Assembly (NCBI GenBank): GCA_003134855.1
Contig: PLCS01000008.1
Coordinates: 248,001-312,000, forward strand
DNA: 64,000 nucleotides
DNA from: Acidobacteriaceae bacterium
GTDB lineage: Bacteria; Acidobacteriota; Terriglobia; Terriglobales; Acidobacteriaceae
Reading direction: 5' to 3'
Position numbers and translations under genes: made by a program
Part shown: positions 52,537 through 61,039 of the stretch, one piece after another
Layout: each line of letters starts with the position of its first letter
How positions within the stretch are numbered: position 1 is the stretch's first letter
The notes under the pieces: generated by a model
The model's database searches: none
What the model was told of the DNA's origin: nothing
The model's input: only the letters and a program-made list of their open reading frames with translations

Positions 52537-55281
52537 TCAGCCGTTCAGCAACCGGTTGACCTCGGCGTGGAGGCGCTCGGTGATGGCCGTTTCTGTTTCC
52601 TCTGGCGCAAAGCGAATGGGCTGCCCGACGTGAACCTCGATCCTGCCGGAGCGGAACCAGCCCCGGCGCGCGGCCTTCAGCTCGCCCAGCCCGCGCAGGC
52701 CCACCGGCAGCACACGGACTCCCGACTGCTTGACCAGCAGGCCGATTCCGCCACGGAAGCGCGCCAGAGAGCCCTCGGCCGAGCGTGTGCCTTCGGGGAA
52801 GACCAGCACGTTGTATCCGCGATCCAGCGCCGCGCCGGCGTGAGCAAAGCTACGCTGAAAATTGCGCCGCCGCGGCAAGGGGAAGACGTTGAAGAGCGCC
52901 GTCAGCAGCAGCCAGATCAGCGGACCGGGCAGATAAAAATCCAGTTGCCCAGGCGGGCGCTCCGGATTCTGCAAGTGCCGGTAATCCTCCAGCATATCCC
53001 CGGCCATCGCCACGGCTATCCGCCGCCGGAGCGGCCCGGGCAGAGCGAACTGAAGCAGCGGTCCGTCATAGGCGGTCACGTGGTTGGCGACGATCAGCAG
53101 CGGCTCGGCGTCCGCCGGCAACTCGGGCGCGACGACGCGCGGTGCGGCGAGCAGCCAGACCAGCGGCCGTTCGACCGTCTCGATAAAGGCTACGCGAAGC
53201 CATTGGAAGGGCGCGAGCCACGGCCAGCGCGGGTAGAGGCAGTGTTCGGGCGCGGCACCGCTCTCCGGCTGAGACTCATGATGATCGGCGATGGGCTGAG
53301 GTTCATGGTCTCCCACCCTTTCCGCAGAAAAGCGTGGAAAGGATGGGGCACGGACGCTTTCATTTCGACTGCTATCAAGACTCCGTGCCCCACCCTTGCG
53401 ATTTTCTTCTGTCGCAAGGGTGGGAGTCCACCCACTCCGCGCGTCCTTGGCCTCGCCGGCCACCAGGCTGCGCAGCTCGCCCAGCGTGCGCGCTTCTTCC
53501 AGTAGCCCCCCCTCCGGCGCAATCCCCAGCCGCTCTTCCAGAGCCGCCGCCAGTTGTACCCGGCCCAGGCTGTCGAGGAGCAGATCTTCGCTCAACCGCA
53601 GTTCGTCTCCGACGCCGCGCGGCGCTTCGCCGGTGATTTCAGCGATCAGCTTGAGCAGCCAGTCCGACGAGGCACCAAAGGCACCGACTGTCGCAGCCTC
53701 GCCGGTGTAGGCCTGGGCGCCAGCGGCCTGGATTCCGGCCAGCCAGGCCGAGACTGCCTTGCGCCTGACCTTGCCGGTCGAGGTTCGCGGCAGGTCCGGC
53801 TCCGGCCACAGCACCCAGCGGCGCAACTGCTGGAACTCCGCCAGCCTCTGGTTGGCGCGCTCGATGGCCTGTGCAGCCCCATCGCCGTGACCGCGCATAG
53901 CCAGCACTGCGCAGGGCTCCGGCCCGGAGGAGGTCTCCATCGCCACCACCGCGCAGGCCGTCACACCCGGCTCCTGCTCGATGGCCGCTTCCAGATCCTC
54001 GGGGTGCAGGTTCATCCCCGCGGCGGTCACGATCACCTCGCTCTTGCGCCCCAGGAAGCGCAGATCGCCGCCCGGCCCGCTCTCGGCCAGGTCGCCGGTG
54101 GCCAGCCACTCCTCCGTGCGCGGCTGCATGGTTCCGCCGGACCAGGTCGCGTGCGAGATCGACTCACCGCGCACCAGCACTTCGCCGTCCGGCCCCAGCT
54201 TCACCTCGCGCCCCGGCAGCGGTTTGCCGATCGTCCCATGGGCGACATGGAAAGGGTGATTCAGCGTGATTAGCGCCGAAGTCTCCGTCATTCCGTAGCC
54301 CTGCACCACCACCAACCCCAGCGAGTTCCAGAACTGCTCCAGCGGCCCCGGCAGAGCGCCGCCGCCTGAGATTACCGACCAGAACTTCAGGCCGAAGGCG
54401 CTGTGCACGTCGCGGAAGCGCCACCAGCGATACGGCACGCTCATCTTCTTCTGCGACGCGGCCACGCGCTCCGCCAGGCCGGGCAGAGTGGCTTCCAGAT
54501 GCGTCTTCAGCAGCGCCAACACACGCGGCACCGCGGCCAGCACGCTGATGCGCTCGCGCTTGATCGTCTCGACGAGCCGCGCGGCCACCAGACGGCTCTC
54601 GAAGTGAACCTGTGCGGTAAAGATGGGAGGCACCCAGAGCCCCATCGTCTGCCCAAAGACGTGGCTCAAAGGCAGCGTGTCGAAGATGCGCAGCGGATGC
54701 GCCAGCAAGCGCTCCCAGCGCATATAGGGCTGCGCTCCCGCTTCGATCGGCTCCACGCTGGCCAGCACGTTGCCGTGGGTCAGCACCACGCCCTTGGGAT
54801 CGCCGGTGGTGCCGGAGGTGAAGAGAATTTCGAGCGGTGTCTGGCGCGAGAGCCCCGTAATGGGACCGGCCTCTTCAGCGGGCAACGCGCTGGGCCAGTC
54901 GTCAAAAGAGAGACGCGGCCATTCCGAAGGCAGTTGATGAAGCAGCAGCGCATCGCCGACCGCCAGTTTGGGGCACACGTCGGCGGCCACGCGCTGGGCA
55001 AACTCGGCGCTTCCGTAGGCGTCCAGCGGCACCGCCAGCACGCCGCGCAGTAGGCAGCCATGGAAGGCGGCGATCCACTCGGCGCTGTTTTCCCCCCACA
55101 GCAGAACACGGTCGCCCGATCCGATCCCGCGCTGGGCAAGAAGAGCGGCAAAGCGCCCCGCCAGCCGAGCCAGCTCACCGTAGGTGGTTGCGCGCCGCCG
55201 GTTGCCCTGGAAGCGAACGACGGCGATCTGGCGGCCGTAGCGGCGGAAATCTTCGAGCAGTGTAGCCAGGTGGTCGCGCAT
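52537..55281 (-). CDS. Aas-like fusion: acyl-ACP/acyl-CoA synthetase, acyl carrier domain and PlsC acyltransferase
   Basis: The start is placed at ATG 55281, with GGAG upstream; the frame opens at 55431. Residues ~1-510 are an AMP-forming ligase (LEILFTSGTTGDPKGVVLTHGN, YGMTETSALITLNHP, ATGDLAESGPGGDLRFLGRK). About 550-630 is a carrier domain with LLLDSLGRVQLAAALEERL, the serine carrying phosphopantetheine. From ~710 comes a PlsC domain with NHVTAYDGPL (the H-x4-D site) and FPEGTRSAEGSLARFRGG. Like Aas/LplT systems, it could activate fatty acids and reacylate lysophospholipids at the membrane. The linker between carrier and PlsC (~619-656) is encoded by REP palindromes. Confidence 0.88.
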   Translation of the reverse strand: MRDHLATLLEDFRRYGRQIAVVRFQGNRRRATTYGELARLAGRFAALLAQRGIGSGDRVLLWGENSAEWIAAFHGCLLRGVLAVPLDAYGSAEFAQRVAADVCPKLAVGDALLLHQLPSEWPRLSFDDWPSALPAEEAGPITGLSRQTPLEILFTSGTTGDPKGVVLTHGNVLASVEPIEAGAQPYMRWERLLAHPLRIFDTLPLSHVFGQTMGLWVPPIFTAQVHFESRLVAARLVETIKRERISVLAAVPRVLALLKTHLEATLPGLAERVAASQKKMSVPYRWWRFRDVHSAFGLKFWSVISGGGALPGPLEQFWNSLGLVVVQGYGMTETSALITLNHPFHVAHGTIGKPLPGREVKLGPDGEVLVRGESISHATWSGGTMQPRTEEWLATGDLAESGPGGDLRFLGRKSEVIVTAAGMNLHPEDLEAAIEQEPGVTACAVVAMETSSGPEPCAVLAMRGHGDGAAQAIERANQRLAEFQQLRRWVLWPEPDLPRTSTGKVRRKAVSAWLAGIQAAGAQAYTGEAATVGAFGASSDWLLKLIAEITGEAPRGVGDELRLSEDLLLDSLGRVQLAAALEERLGIAPEGGLLEEARTLGELRSLVAGEAKDARSGWTPTLATEENRKGGARSLDSSRNESVRAPSFPRFSAERVGDHEPQPIADHHESQPESGAAPEHCLYPRWPWLAPFQWLRVAFIETVERPLVWLLAAPRVVAPELPADAEPLLIVANHVTAYDGPLLQFALPGPLRRRIAVAMAGDMLEDYRHLQNPERPPGQLDFYLPGPLIWLLLTALFNVFPLPRRRNFQRSFAHAGAALDRGYNVLVFPEGTRSAEGSLARFRGGIGLLVKQSGVRVLPVGLRGLGELKAARRGWFRSGRIEVHVGQPIRFAPEETETAITERLHAEVNRLLNG
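53312..53424. repeat. BIME-like pair of REP palindromes inside a coding sequence
   Basis: Hairpin A: cccaccctttcc (53312-53323) with ggaaaggatggg (53336-53347), one mismatch. Hairpin B: cccacccttgcg (53389-53400) with cgcaagggtggg (53413-53424), perfect 12 bp. Between them, gggcacgga and tccgtgcccc form a third pairing. It is read through in frame by the Aas-like gene. Confidence 0.8.
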
Positions 55282-55363
55282 GAAAGCTCCGGCAAAGTTA
55301 TGGTAAGCGATCAGGCTCGGCCCGCGCCGATCTCCCCATCCCCGCGCCAAGTAAAATAGACGC
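55282..55363. promoter_or_regulatory. Divergent promoter region between aas-like gene and ribA
   Basis: An 82-bp gap between divergent starts at 55281 and 55364; both promoters must lie here or overlap the 5' coding ends. No motif assigned. Confidence 0.4.
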
Positions 55364-56068
55364 ATGGGATTTGCAAACGTGAAGAAGATTGCCGAGGCGG
55401 AGTTTCCCACACGCTGGGGAGTCTTCCGCATTCTGGGCTTCGAAGGCGTACTGACTGCGCCGCGCCCCTGCGACGAGAGCGGGACGCTGCCGAAGCGGAA
55501 CGGGGACGGCGGTCCGGCGAATTCGGCAAGCTACGAGATCAAGAGCAGCGAGGTGGAGGGGCTGGTGGCGCTGGTGATGGGCGACGTGTACTCCACGCCT
55601 CCGCTGGTGCGCATCCACTCGCAGTGCCTCACCGGGGATGTTTTTGGCTCTCTGCGCTGCGATTGCCGGTTGCAACTGGAGCTGGCCATGCGGCAGATCG
55701 CCGCCGAGGGTGCGGGCATTCTGCTCTACGAGCAGCAGGAGGGGCGTGGCATCGGCCTGATGGCCAAGCTGCGCGCTTATGAATTGCAGGATCAGGGCAT
55801 GGATACGGTCGAGGCCAACGTCGAGCTGGGCTTTGCCGCCGACTGCCGCGCCTACGAGCTACCCGCCGAAGTGCTCAAGCTGATGGGCGTGAAGGCGGTC
55901 CGGTTGATCACCAACAACCCGGAGAAGGTGGCGGCGCTGGAGTCCGCGGGGATAGCGGTGGTCGAGCGCGTCTCGGCTGAGGTTGAGACGCAGGAGAGCT
56001 TCGCGGATTATGTGCGCACCAAGCAGGAAAAGATGGGGCACATCGCGGACTCGATAGTGGGCGAATAG
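55364..56068 (+). CDS. ribA: GTP cyclohydrolase II
   Basis: The zinc site is HSQCLTGDVFGSLRCDC (three Cys), with the GTP-binding LLYEQQEGRGIGLMAKLRAYELQDQG and the ending VRLITNNPEKVAALESAGI, all standard for RibA, which opens GTP in the first step of riboflavin synthesis. At 234 residues it is ~35 longer than E. coli RibA, mainly through an insertion near residues 28-65 (PRPCDESGTLPKRNGDGGPA region), at a loop where other RibA proteins have a short turn. It is a free-standing RibA, without a RibB domain. Cytoplasmic, zinc-dependent. Confidence 0.92.
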   Translation: MGFANVKKIAEAEFPTRWGVFRILGFEGVLTAPRPCDESGTLPKRNGDGGPANSASYEIKSSEVEGLVALVMGDVYSTPPLVRIHSQCLTGDVFGSLRCDCRLQLELAMRQIAAEGAGILLYEQQEGRGIGLMAKLRAYELQDQGMDTVEANVELGFAADCRAYELPAEVLKLMGVKAVRLITNNPEKVAALESAGIAVVERVSAEVETQESFADYVRTKQEKMGHIADSIVGE

Positions 56069-56075
56069 TGGCCGG

Positions 56076-56600
56076 TTAGCTCCGTAACGCCTTCAGGACT
56101 TTGGCCGTTGTCACTACCTGGCCCACGTGGCGCTGGGTGTGGTCGGCCACGTGAACGAGCGCGCCGCCGATGCTGGTGGGCAACTGTTTGCGGCCTACGA
56201 CGCGGAAGGTGTCGAAGTCAGCCGAAGCTAACTCGAGTACCCGGCCGGCGGCGTTGCTGAAAGAGGCTTCCACTTCGGCCAGGAGGGCGGCCAATGTTTC
56301 CTCACCGGCTTGTTCGGCTTTGAGCGCAGCCAACTGATCTGCCGAAAGCTGCTTCCCTTCCGCGTAACTCAGTAGCCGGTCGGTTGAGCGGGCGATGTGG
56401 CGCAAATGAAAGGCAACCGAGGTCAGCCCAAGCGGCTGGCTGTGAATCTCGGCGTTGGTTAGTCCAGCGGTCCATTTGGTCAGGTCTTCGAGAGCCAGTT
56501 CGAGCGCGTGCAACACCGCGCGACCCACCGCTGGAACCTCGGCGTGGGTTCCGCGCAGCCACGGTTCAATTGTGGGGGAATTTACTTGGGAAGCGGTCAC
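56076..56600 (-). CDS. DinB-family protein
   Basis: The likely start is GTG 56600 (V-T-A-S-Q-V-N-S), which gives 174 residues; a longer frame to 56762 would overlap the small membrane gene and add an unlikely N-terminus. It is a four-helix-bundle type protein with the DinB His pattern: LTSVAFHLRHIARSTDRLLSYAEGK and GALVHVADHTQRHVGQVVTTAKVL carry the metal-binding histidines. The family includes metal-dependent thiol S-transferases (bacillithiol/mycothiol type) and uncharacterised members. Cytoplasmic; substrate unknown. Convergent with ribA, seven bases apart. Confidence 0.82.
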   Translation of the reverse strand: MTASQVNSPTIEPWLRGTHAEVPAVGRAVLHALELALEDLTKWTAGLTNAEIHSQPLGLTSVAFHLRHIARSTDRLLSYAEGKQLSADQLAALKAEQAGEETLAALLAEVEASFSNAAGRVLELASADFDTFRVVGRKQLPTSIGGALVHVADHTQRHVGQVVTTAKVLKALRS

Positions 56601-56674
56601 GGAGAAATCCTCACTGTTGGAATGAAATAGGGGCTGGAGCGACTGAAAAGTCGGCTGTATCTCAAAAAGTGCAA

Positions 56675-56863
56675 TTACCCAACTAATAAGCAATAAACGA
56701 GAAAGGCTCCTAAAAATAGAAATGTCAGGATTATTTGTCCCATCCGTGTCTTGGGAAGCCAATTAATCTTCTGTGTCCAATACGGGGCCAAATTATATAC
56801 AACGATAAGACAAGCCACGCCCATTACTATCACAGCTTGCCTGATCAGTTGCGTTCTGTGCAC
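56675..56863 (-). CDS. Small membrane protein, two helices
   Basis: A GTG at 56863 is preceded by AGGAG at proper spacing, so the 62-residue form starting VHRTQLIRQAVIV is preferred over the ATG at 56893. Two membrane helices (AVIVMGVACLIVVYNLAPYW and QIILTFLFLGAFLVYCLLVG) flank a short basic loop (TQKINWLPKTRM). The gene is AT-richer than its neighbours. No recognised family. It precedes the DinB gene on the same strand. Confidence 0.55.
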   Translation of the reverse strand: MHRTQLIRQAVIVMGVACLIVVYNLAPYWTQKINWLPKTRMGQIILTFLFLGAFLVYCLLVG

Positions 56864-56965
56864 TCGATACTCCTGGAGGATATGGCATACCATTTGCGCG
56901 TTTCAAGTCTCTCCGACACGGCTGAAATTGAGACCTGACACAAATTGCGCTTCGTTCAGTGCCGC

Positions 56966-57796
56966 TCACCCCGCGCTCTTCACCCTTACCACGGTGATTT
57001 TGGCGAAGCCTTCTTCGAAGACCGGCGGCTTGAGCTTTTCGGCCATCTTGCGCATCACGTCCTCGCTGACCGAGCGGTCGCGCTTGCTGTTGCGCTCCAG
57101 GCAGACCTCCAGCGGCACGTCGAAGAAGACCGCCTGCACCTCGTAGCCGAAGCTCTTGGCCATCTTGATCCACTGGCTGCGCTCATGGCTGCTGAGGTTG
57201 GTGGCGTCCACGTAATTCAACGGCATGCGGGCGATCAGCCTTGCGCGCAGCAGCGACCGCAGCGTGGAAAAGACCAGGCCCTGATAGCGCTGCTCCTCGA
57301 CATCGTCGAAGAGAATGTTGCGCAGCAGGTCGCTCGACAGCGGGGTGACGCCGCGCCGCCGGAACCAGGTCGTCTTGCCGGAGCCGGGCAAACCGATGGC
57401 CAGCACCACGAAGCCTTTGGGAGCCAGAGGCGAGCGCTCGGCCTCCTCCGGCTCCTGAGGAACCGCGGAGGAGATCTCCGGCTGGGTTTCCAGCTCCAGG
57501 CGCCCGGAGTCGGCCGGTTCATTCCACTCCGGCCTGGGGCGCTGTTTGGCGGGCGCGTCGGGCCTTGGTTGCCGTTCCTGCCGTGCGGGACGCGGCTCGA
57601 CGGGGCGCGCTTCCGCCTGCAACTGAACGGAAGCGGCTGGCTGACGCCGTGCTTCCGCTGGCCGCGGCGCGCGCGCAGGCTGGGCATCCTCAGGATAGAG
57701 CGGAACCAGGGGACGCAGTTGATTCGATGGGAGTTCCTGGCCGATTTTGCCGGTGGATTCGGAGGTATTGGGATTGTGCCTGGACCGTCTGCTCAT
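56966..57796 (-). CDS. P-loop kinase/AAA ATPase (polynucleotide-kinase-like) with disordered N-terminus
   Basis: The start is ATG 57796, with GAAGGG upstream; the frame opens at 57982. The N-terminal ~130 residues are Pro/Arg/Ala-rich and probably disordered. The C-terminal ~145 residues are a P-loop kinase: Walker A IGLPGSGKTTWFRR, LSSDLLRNILFDD, YVDATNLSSHERSQWIKMAK and a lid with LERNSKRDRSVSEDVMRKM. This resembles the kinase half of T4 polynucleotide kinase/zeta-toxin-like proteins of the AAA_33 type, which phosphorylate small molecules or nucleic acid ends. Divergent from gapA. Confidence 0.82.
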   Translation of the reverse strand: MSRRSRHNPNTSESTGKIGQELPSNQLRPLVPLYPEDAQPARAPRPAEARRQPAASVQLQAEARPVEPRPARQERQPRPDAPAKQRPRPEWNEPADSGRLELETQPEISSAVPQEPEEAERSPLAPKGFVVLAIGLPGSGKTTWFRRRGVTPLSSDLLRNILFDDVEEQRYQGLVFSTLRSLLRARLIARMPLNYVDATNLSSHERSQWIKMAKSFGYEVQAVFFDVPLEVCLERNSKRDRSVSEDVMRKMAEKLKPPVFEEGFAKITVVRVKSAG

Positions 57797-58099
57797 GAGC
57801 CCTTCAACAAATACGTATTGATACCGGAATACCACAGTTGCCGAGGGTGGGGCAAGGGTGTGCACTGCGTCACATACGATCCTGTATCTGAAAGGGCACA
57901 CTATCGATGCAAGAGGTTCCGCAAAAAACCGGGCGAAACGCGTTTTGATTTCGTCTTCGGGTCCCTGCAATGTTACGATCATGAGTTTGGTGGAATTGCC
58001 CGCCGTGCGGATTTCAGCCGGCGACTCGAAGACGCCACTCGAAGTATCCTCAACAAGCTCAAAACCATAGCCGTACCGGCTACGAAGGAGAACACAGAC
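57797..58099. promoter_or_regulatory. Divergent intergenic region upstream of gapA
   Basis: 303 bp between the divergent starts of the P-loop kinase and gapA. The plus-strand frame is open through it (back to 56945) but has no protein-like content. The promoter for the gapA-ridA-pgk run is expected here; none assigned with confidence. Confidence 0.45.
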
Positions 58100-59104
<1,005 letters not shown>

Positions 59105-59109
59105 CTGAA

Positions 59110-59182
59110 CCAGGGAACAGGGATCAGGGAACAGGGAACAGAAAGACGCCCTGATCCCTGATCTCTGATCCCTGATCCCTGA
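59110..59182. repeat. Quasi-palindromic CAGGGATCAGGGA array
   Basis: A left arm (about 59110-59143) of cagggaacagggatcaggga-type repeats is followed by an inverted right arm (ccctgatccctgatctctga...) up to 59182. It lies in the gapA-ridA gap. The same heptamer family occurs near 50190-50220. It may form a long imperfect hairpin in mRNA and attenuate downstream expression. Confidence 0.65.
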
Positions 59183-59190
59183 AAACTACT

Positions 59191-59574
59191 ATGCGCAAAA
59201 ATATCAGCGGCACCTCGCCCTACGAACCCATCATCGGCTTCTCCCGCGCCGTCCGCATTGGCAACACCGTTCACCTCTCCGGAACCGGCCCGGTCGGCGC
59301 AGACGATCAGGACGCAGCCGGCCAGACCCGCCGCATCTTCGAGATCGCAGCGACGGCCCTCGCCGAAGCCGGCGCTTCCTTCAAGGACGTCGTCCGCACT
59401 AGAATTTATCTGGCGCATGCCGAGGACTGGGAAGCCGTGGGCCGCGTCCACGGCGAGTACTTCGGCACGATTCGCCCTGCCTCCACCATGATCGTCGCCG
59501 CGCTGCTCAGCCCCAAGTGGTGCGCGGAGATCGAAATGGAAGCCGTGATCGCGGAAACCTCCGCCGGTACATAG
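59191..59574 (+). CDS. ridA: RidA (YjgF/YER057c/UK114) family protein
   Basis: A 127-residue protein with the family plan: FSRAVRIGNTVHLSGTGPVG at the N-terminus, QTRRIFEIAATALAEAGASFKDVVRTRIYLAH and the ending RPASTMIVAALLSPKWCAEIEMEAV. The arginine of the RidA catalytic pocket (VVRTRIYL) and a C-terminal acidic residue (EIEMEA) are present. RidA deaminates reactive enamines/imines. This member is of the UK114-like type with R-P-A-S-T. It sits between gapA and pgk, close to the upstream repeat array. Confidence 0.9.
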   Translation: MRKNISGTSPYEPIIGFSRAVRIGNTVHLSGTGPVGADDQDAAGQTRRIFEIAATALAEAGASFKDVVRTRIYLAHAEDWEAVGRVHGEYFGTIRPASTMIVAALLSPKWCAEIEMEAVIAETSAGT

Positions 59575-59624
59575 CTCTTCACTTCTTCACCGTGTTCACT
59601 GTTCAATGTAGAAAGGTTCATGCA

Positions 59625-60839
59625 ATGCCCAAGCTCTCCATTCGCGACATCGAACTGGCCAACAAGCGGCTCTTCATCCGCGTCGATTTCAACGTCCCGC
59701 TCACCGAAGACGGCGCGACGATCACCGACGACACCCGCATTGTGGCCACGCTGCCCACCATCATCTACGCCCTGCGCCGCAAGGCCAAGGTGATTCTGGC
59801 CTCGCACCTGGGCCGCCCCAAGGGCAAACCGAATCCCAAGTACTCGCTGCGCCCGGTCGTCGACCGCCTGCGCGAACTGCTCATCAAGGAACTCGGCGAG
59901 GAAGTGAACGTGGCCTTTGCGCCGGATTGCATTGGCGAAGTGGCCAGCGAGATGGCGAAGCAGCTTGAATCCGGTCAGGTGCTGCTGCTGGAAAACCTGC
60001 GCTTTCACCCCGAAGAGGAAGCCAACGATCCTGCCTTTTCCAAGGCGCTGGCTTCGCTGGCAGACGTCTATGTCAACGACGCCTTCGGCAGCGCGCATCG
60101 CGCCCACGCCTCCACCGAGGGCATCACTCATTTCTTAAAGCCAGCCGTCGCCGGCCTGCTGATGGAAAAGGAGATTACTTACCTCGGCAAGGCTCTGGAA
60201 AATCCCGAAAAGCCCTTTGTGGCGATCATCGGCGGCTCCAAAATCTCCGGAAAAATCGACGTGATCGATAACTTGCTCGACAAGGTCGATACGTTAGTTA
60301 TCGTCGGCGGCATGGCTTACACCTTCCAGCGCGCGCTGGGAGTTACAACCGGTAAGTCGCTTGTAGAGGAAGACAAGATCGACATGGCCAAGGCGGCGCT
60401 CGATAAGGCTAAGGCCAAGGGCGTTCGCCTGCTGCTGCCCGTCGATAACATCCTGGCTGACAAGTTCGCGGCGGACGCGAACACTCAGCCATGGGATTGT
60501 TCGGTCAACTTCCCGGCTGACTGGCAGGGGCTGGACATCGGTCCCAAGTCTATCGCGGCAATTGAGGAAGTAGTTTCGACGGCGCGGACAATTGTTTGGA
60601 ATGGCCCGGCAGGCGTCTTCGAGTTTCCCCGCTTCGCCGTGGGCACCAACGCCATCGCCCATGCCGTAGCGGCGAACCGCGCAGCCATCTCCATCATCGG
60701 CGGCGGCGATTCGGTCTCGGCGATCAACCAGGCCGGCGTAGCCGATCAGATCACCCATATCTCCACCGGCGGCGGGGCTTCGCTTGAGTTTTTAGAGGGC
60801 AAGAAGCTGCCCGGCGTGGAGGCGCTGACGGATAAGTAA
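59625..60839 (+). CDS. pgk: Phosphoglycerate kinase
   Basis: Start ATG 59625, with AAAGG upstream; the frame reaches back to 59517 inside ridA. The 404-residue two-domain kinase has [48 protein letters not shown], a hinge near [20 protein letters not shown], and the nucleotide-binding [15 protein letters not shown] with [16 protein letters not shown]. It makes ATP from 1,3-bisphosphoglycerate, the product of GapA. Downstream are two REP-like hairpins. Confidence 0.97.
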   Translation: MPKLSIRDIELANKRLFIRVDFNVPLTEDGATITDDTRIVATLPTIIYALRRKAKVILASHLGRPKGKPNPKYSLRPVVDRLRELLIKELGEEVNVAFAPDCIGEVASEMAKQLESGQVLLLENLRFHPEEEANDPAFSKALASLADVYVNDAFGSAHRAHASTEGITHFLKPAVAGLLMEKEITYLGKALENPEKPFVAIIGGSKISGKIDVIDNLLDKVDTLVIVGGMAYTFQRALGVTTGKSLVEEDKIDMAKAALDKAKAKGVRLLLPVDNILADKFAADANTQPWDCSVNFPADWQGLDIGPKSIAAIEEVVSTARTIVWNGPAGVFEFPRFAVGTNAIAHAVAANRAAISIIGGGDSVSAINQAGVADQITHISTGGGASLEFLEGKKLPGVEALTDK

Positions 60840-60880
60840 CTGCACAGTGGTTCATGGTCAGTTAAGTCGCCGGGGGCCCT

Positions 60881-60909
60881 ATCCTTGAATCGTTCTTTGA
60901 TTCAAGGAT
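60881..60909. repeat. REP-like hairpin
   Basis: A perfect 11-bp stem atccttgaatc/gattcaaggat with a seven-base loop. It sits 41 bases after pgk and may also slow transcription. Confidence 0.7.
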
Positions 60910-60945
60910 GGGAACCACGAGCCTCAACCGGCAGCTTTGTATCAG

Positions 60946-60965
60946 GGCACGACTTCAGTCGTGCC
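60946..60965. repeat. Short palindrome (ggcacgact/agtcgtgcc)
   Basis: A 9-bp stem with a two-base loop (ggcacgact-tc-agtcgtgcc). A REP-like unit next to the GH31 terminator. Confidence 0.65.
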
Positions 60966-60992
60966 GAAAAGACTTATATGCGCGCAATAAAA

Positions 60993-61030
60993 ATGGCCTG
61001 GGCTGATTCGCGCGGGTCAGCCCAGGCCAT
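60993..61030 (-). terminator. Rho-independent terminator of the GH31 gene
   Basis: On the minus strand, a perfect 14-bp stem (atggcctgggctga/tcagcccaggccat) with a ten-base loop, followed by TTTTTATT. It ends the GH95-GH31 unit and is convergent to pgk. Confidence 0.88.
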
Positions 61031-61039
61031 TGCTTTCAG

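Noticed and set aside
56945..58099. N-terminal extension of gapA by 385 codons
   Set aside because: The extension is antisense to the P-loop kinase gene; ATG 58100 has a ribosome-binding site and starts the standard GAPDH sequence.
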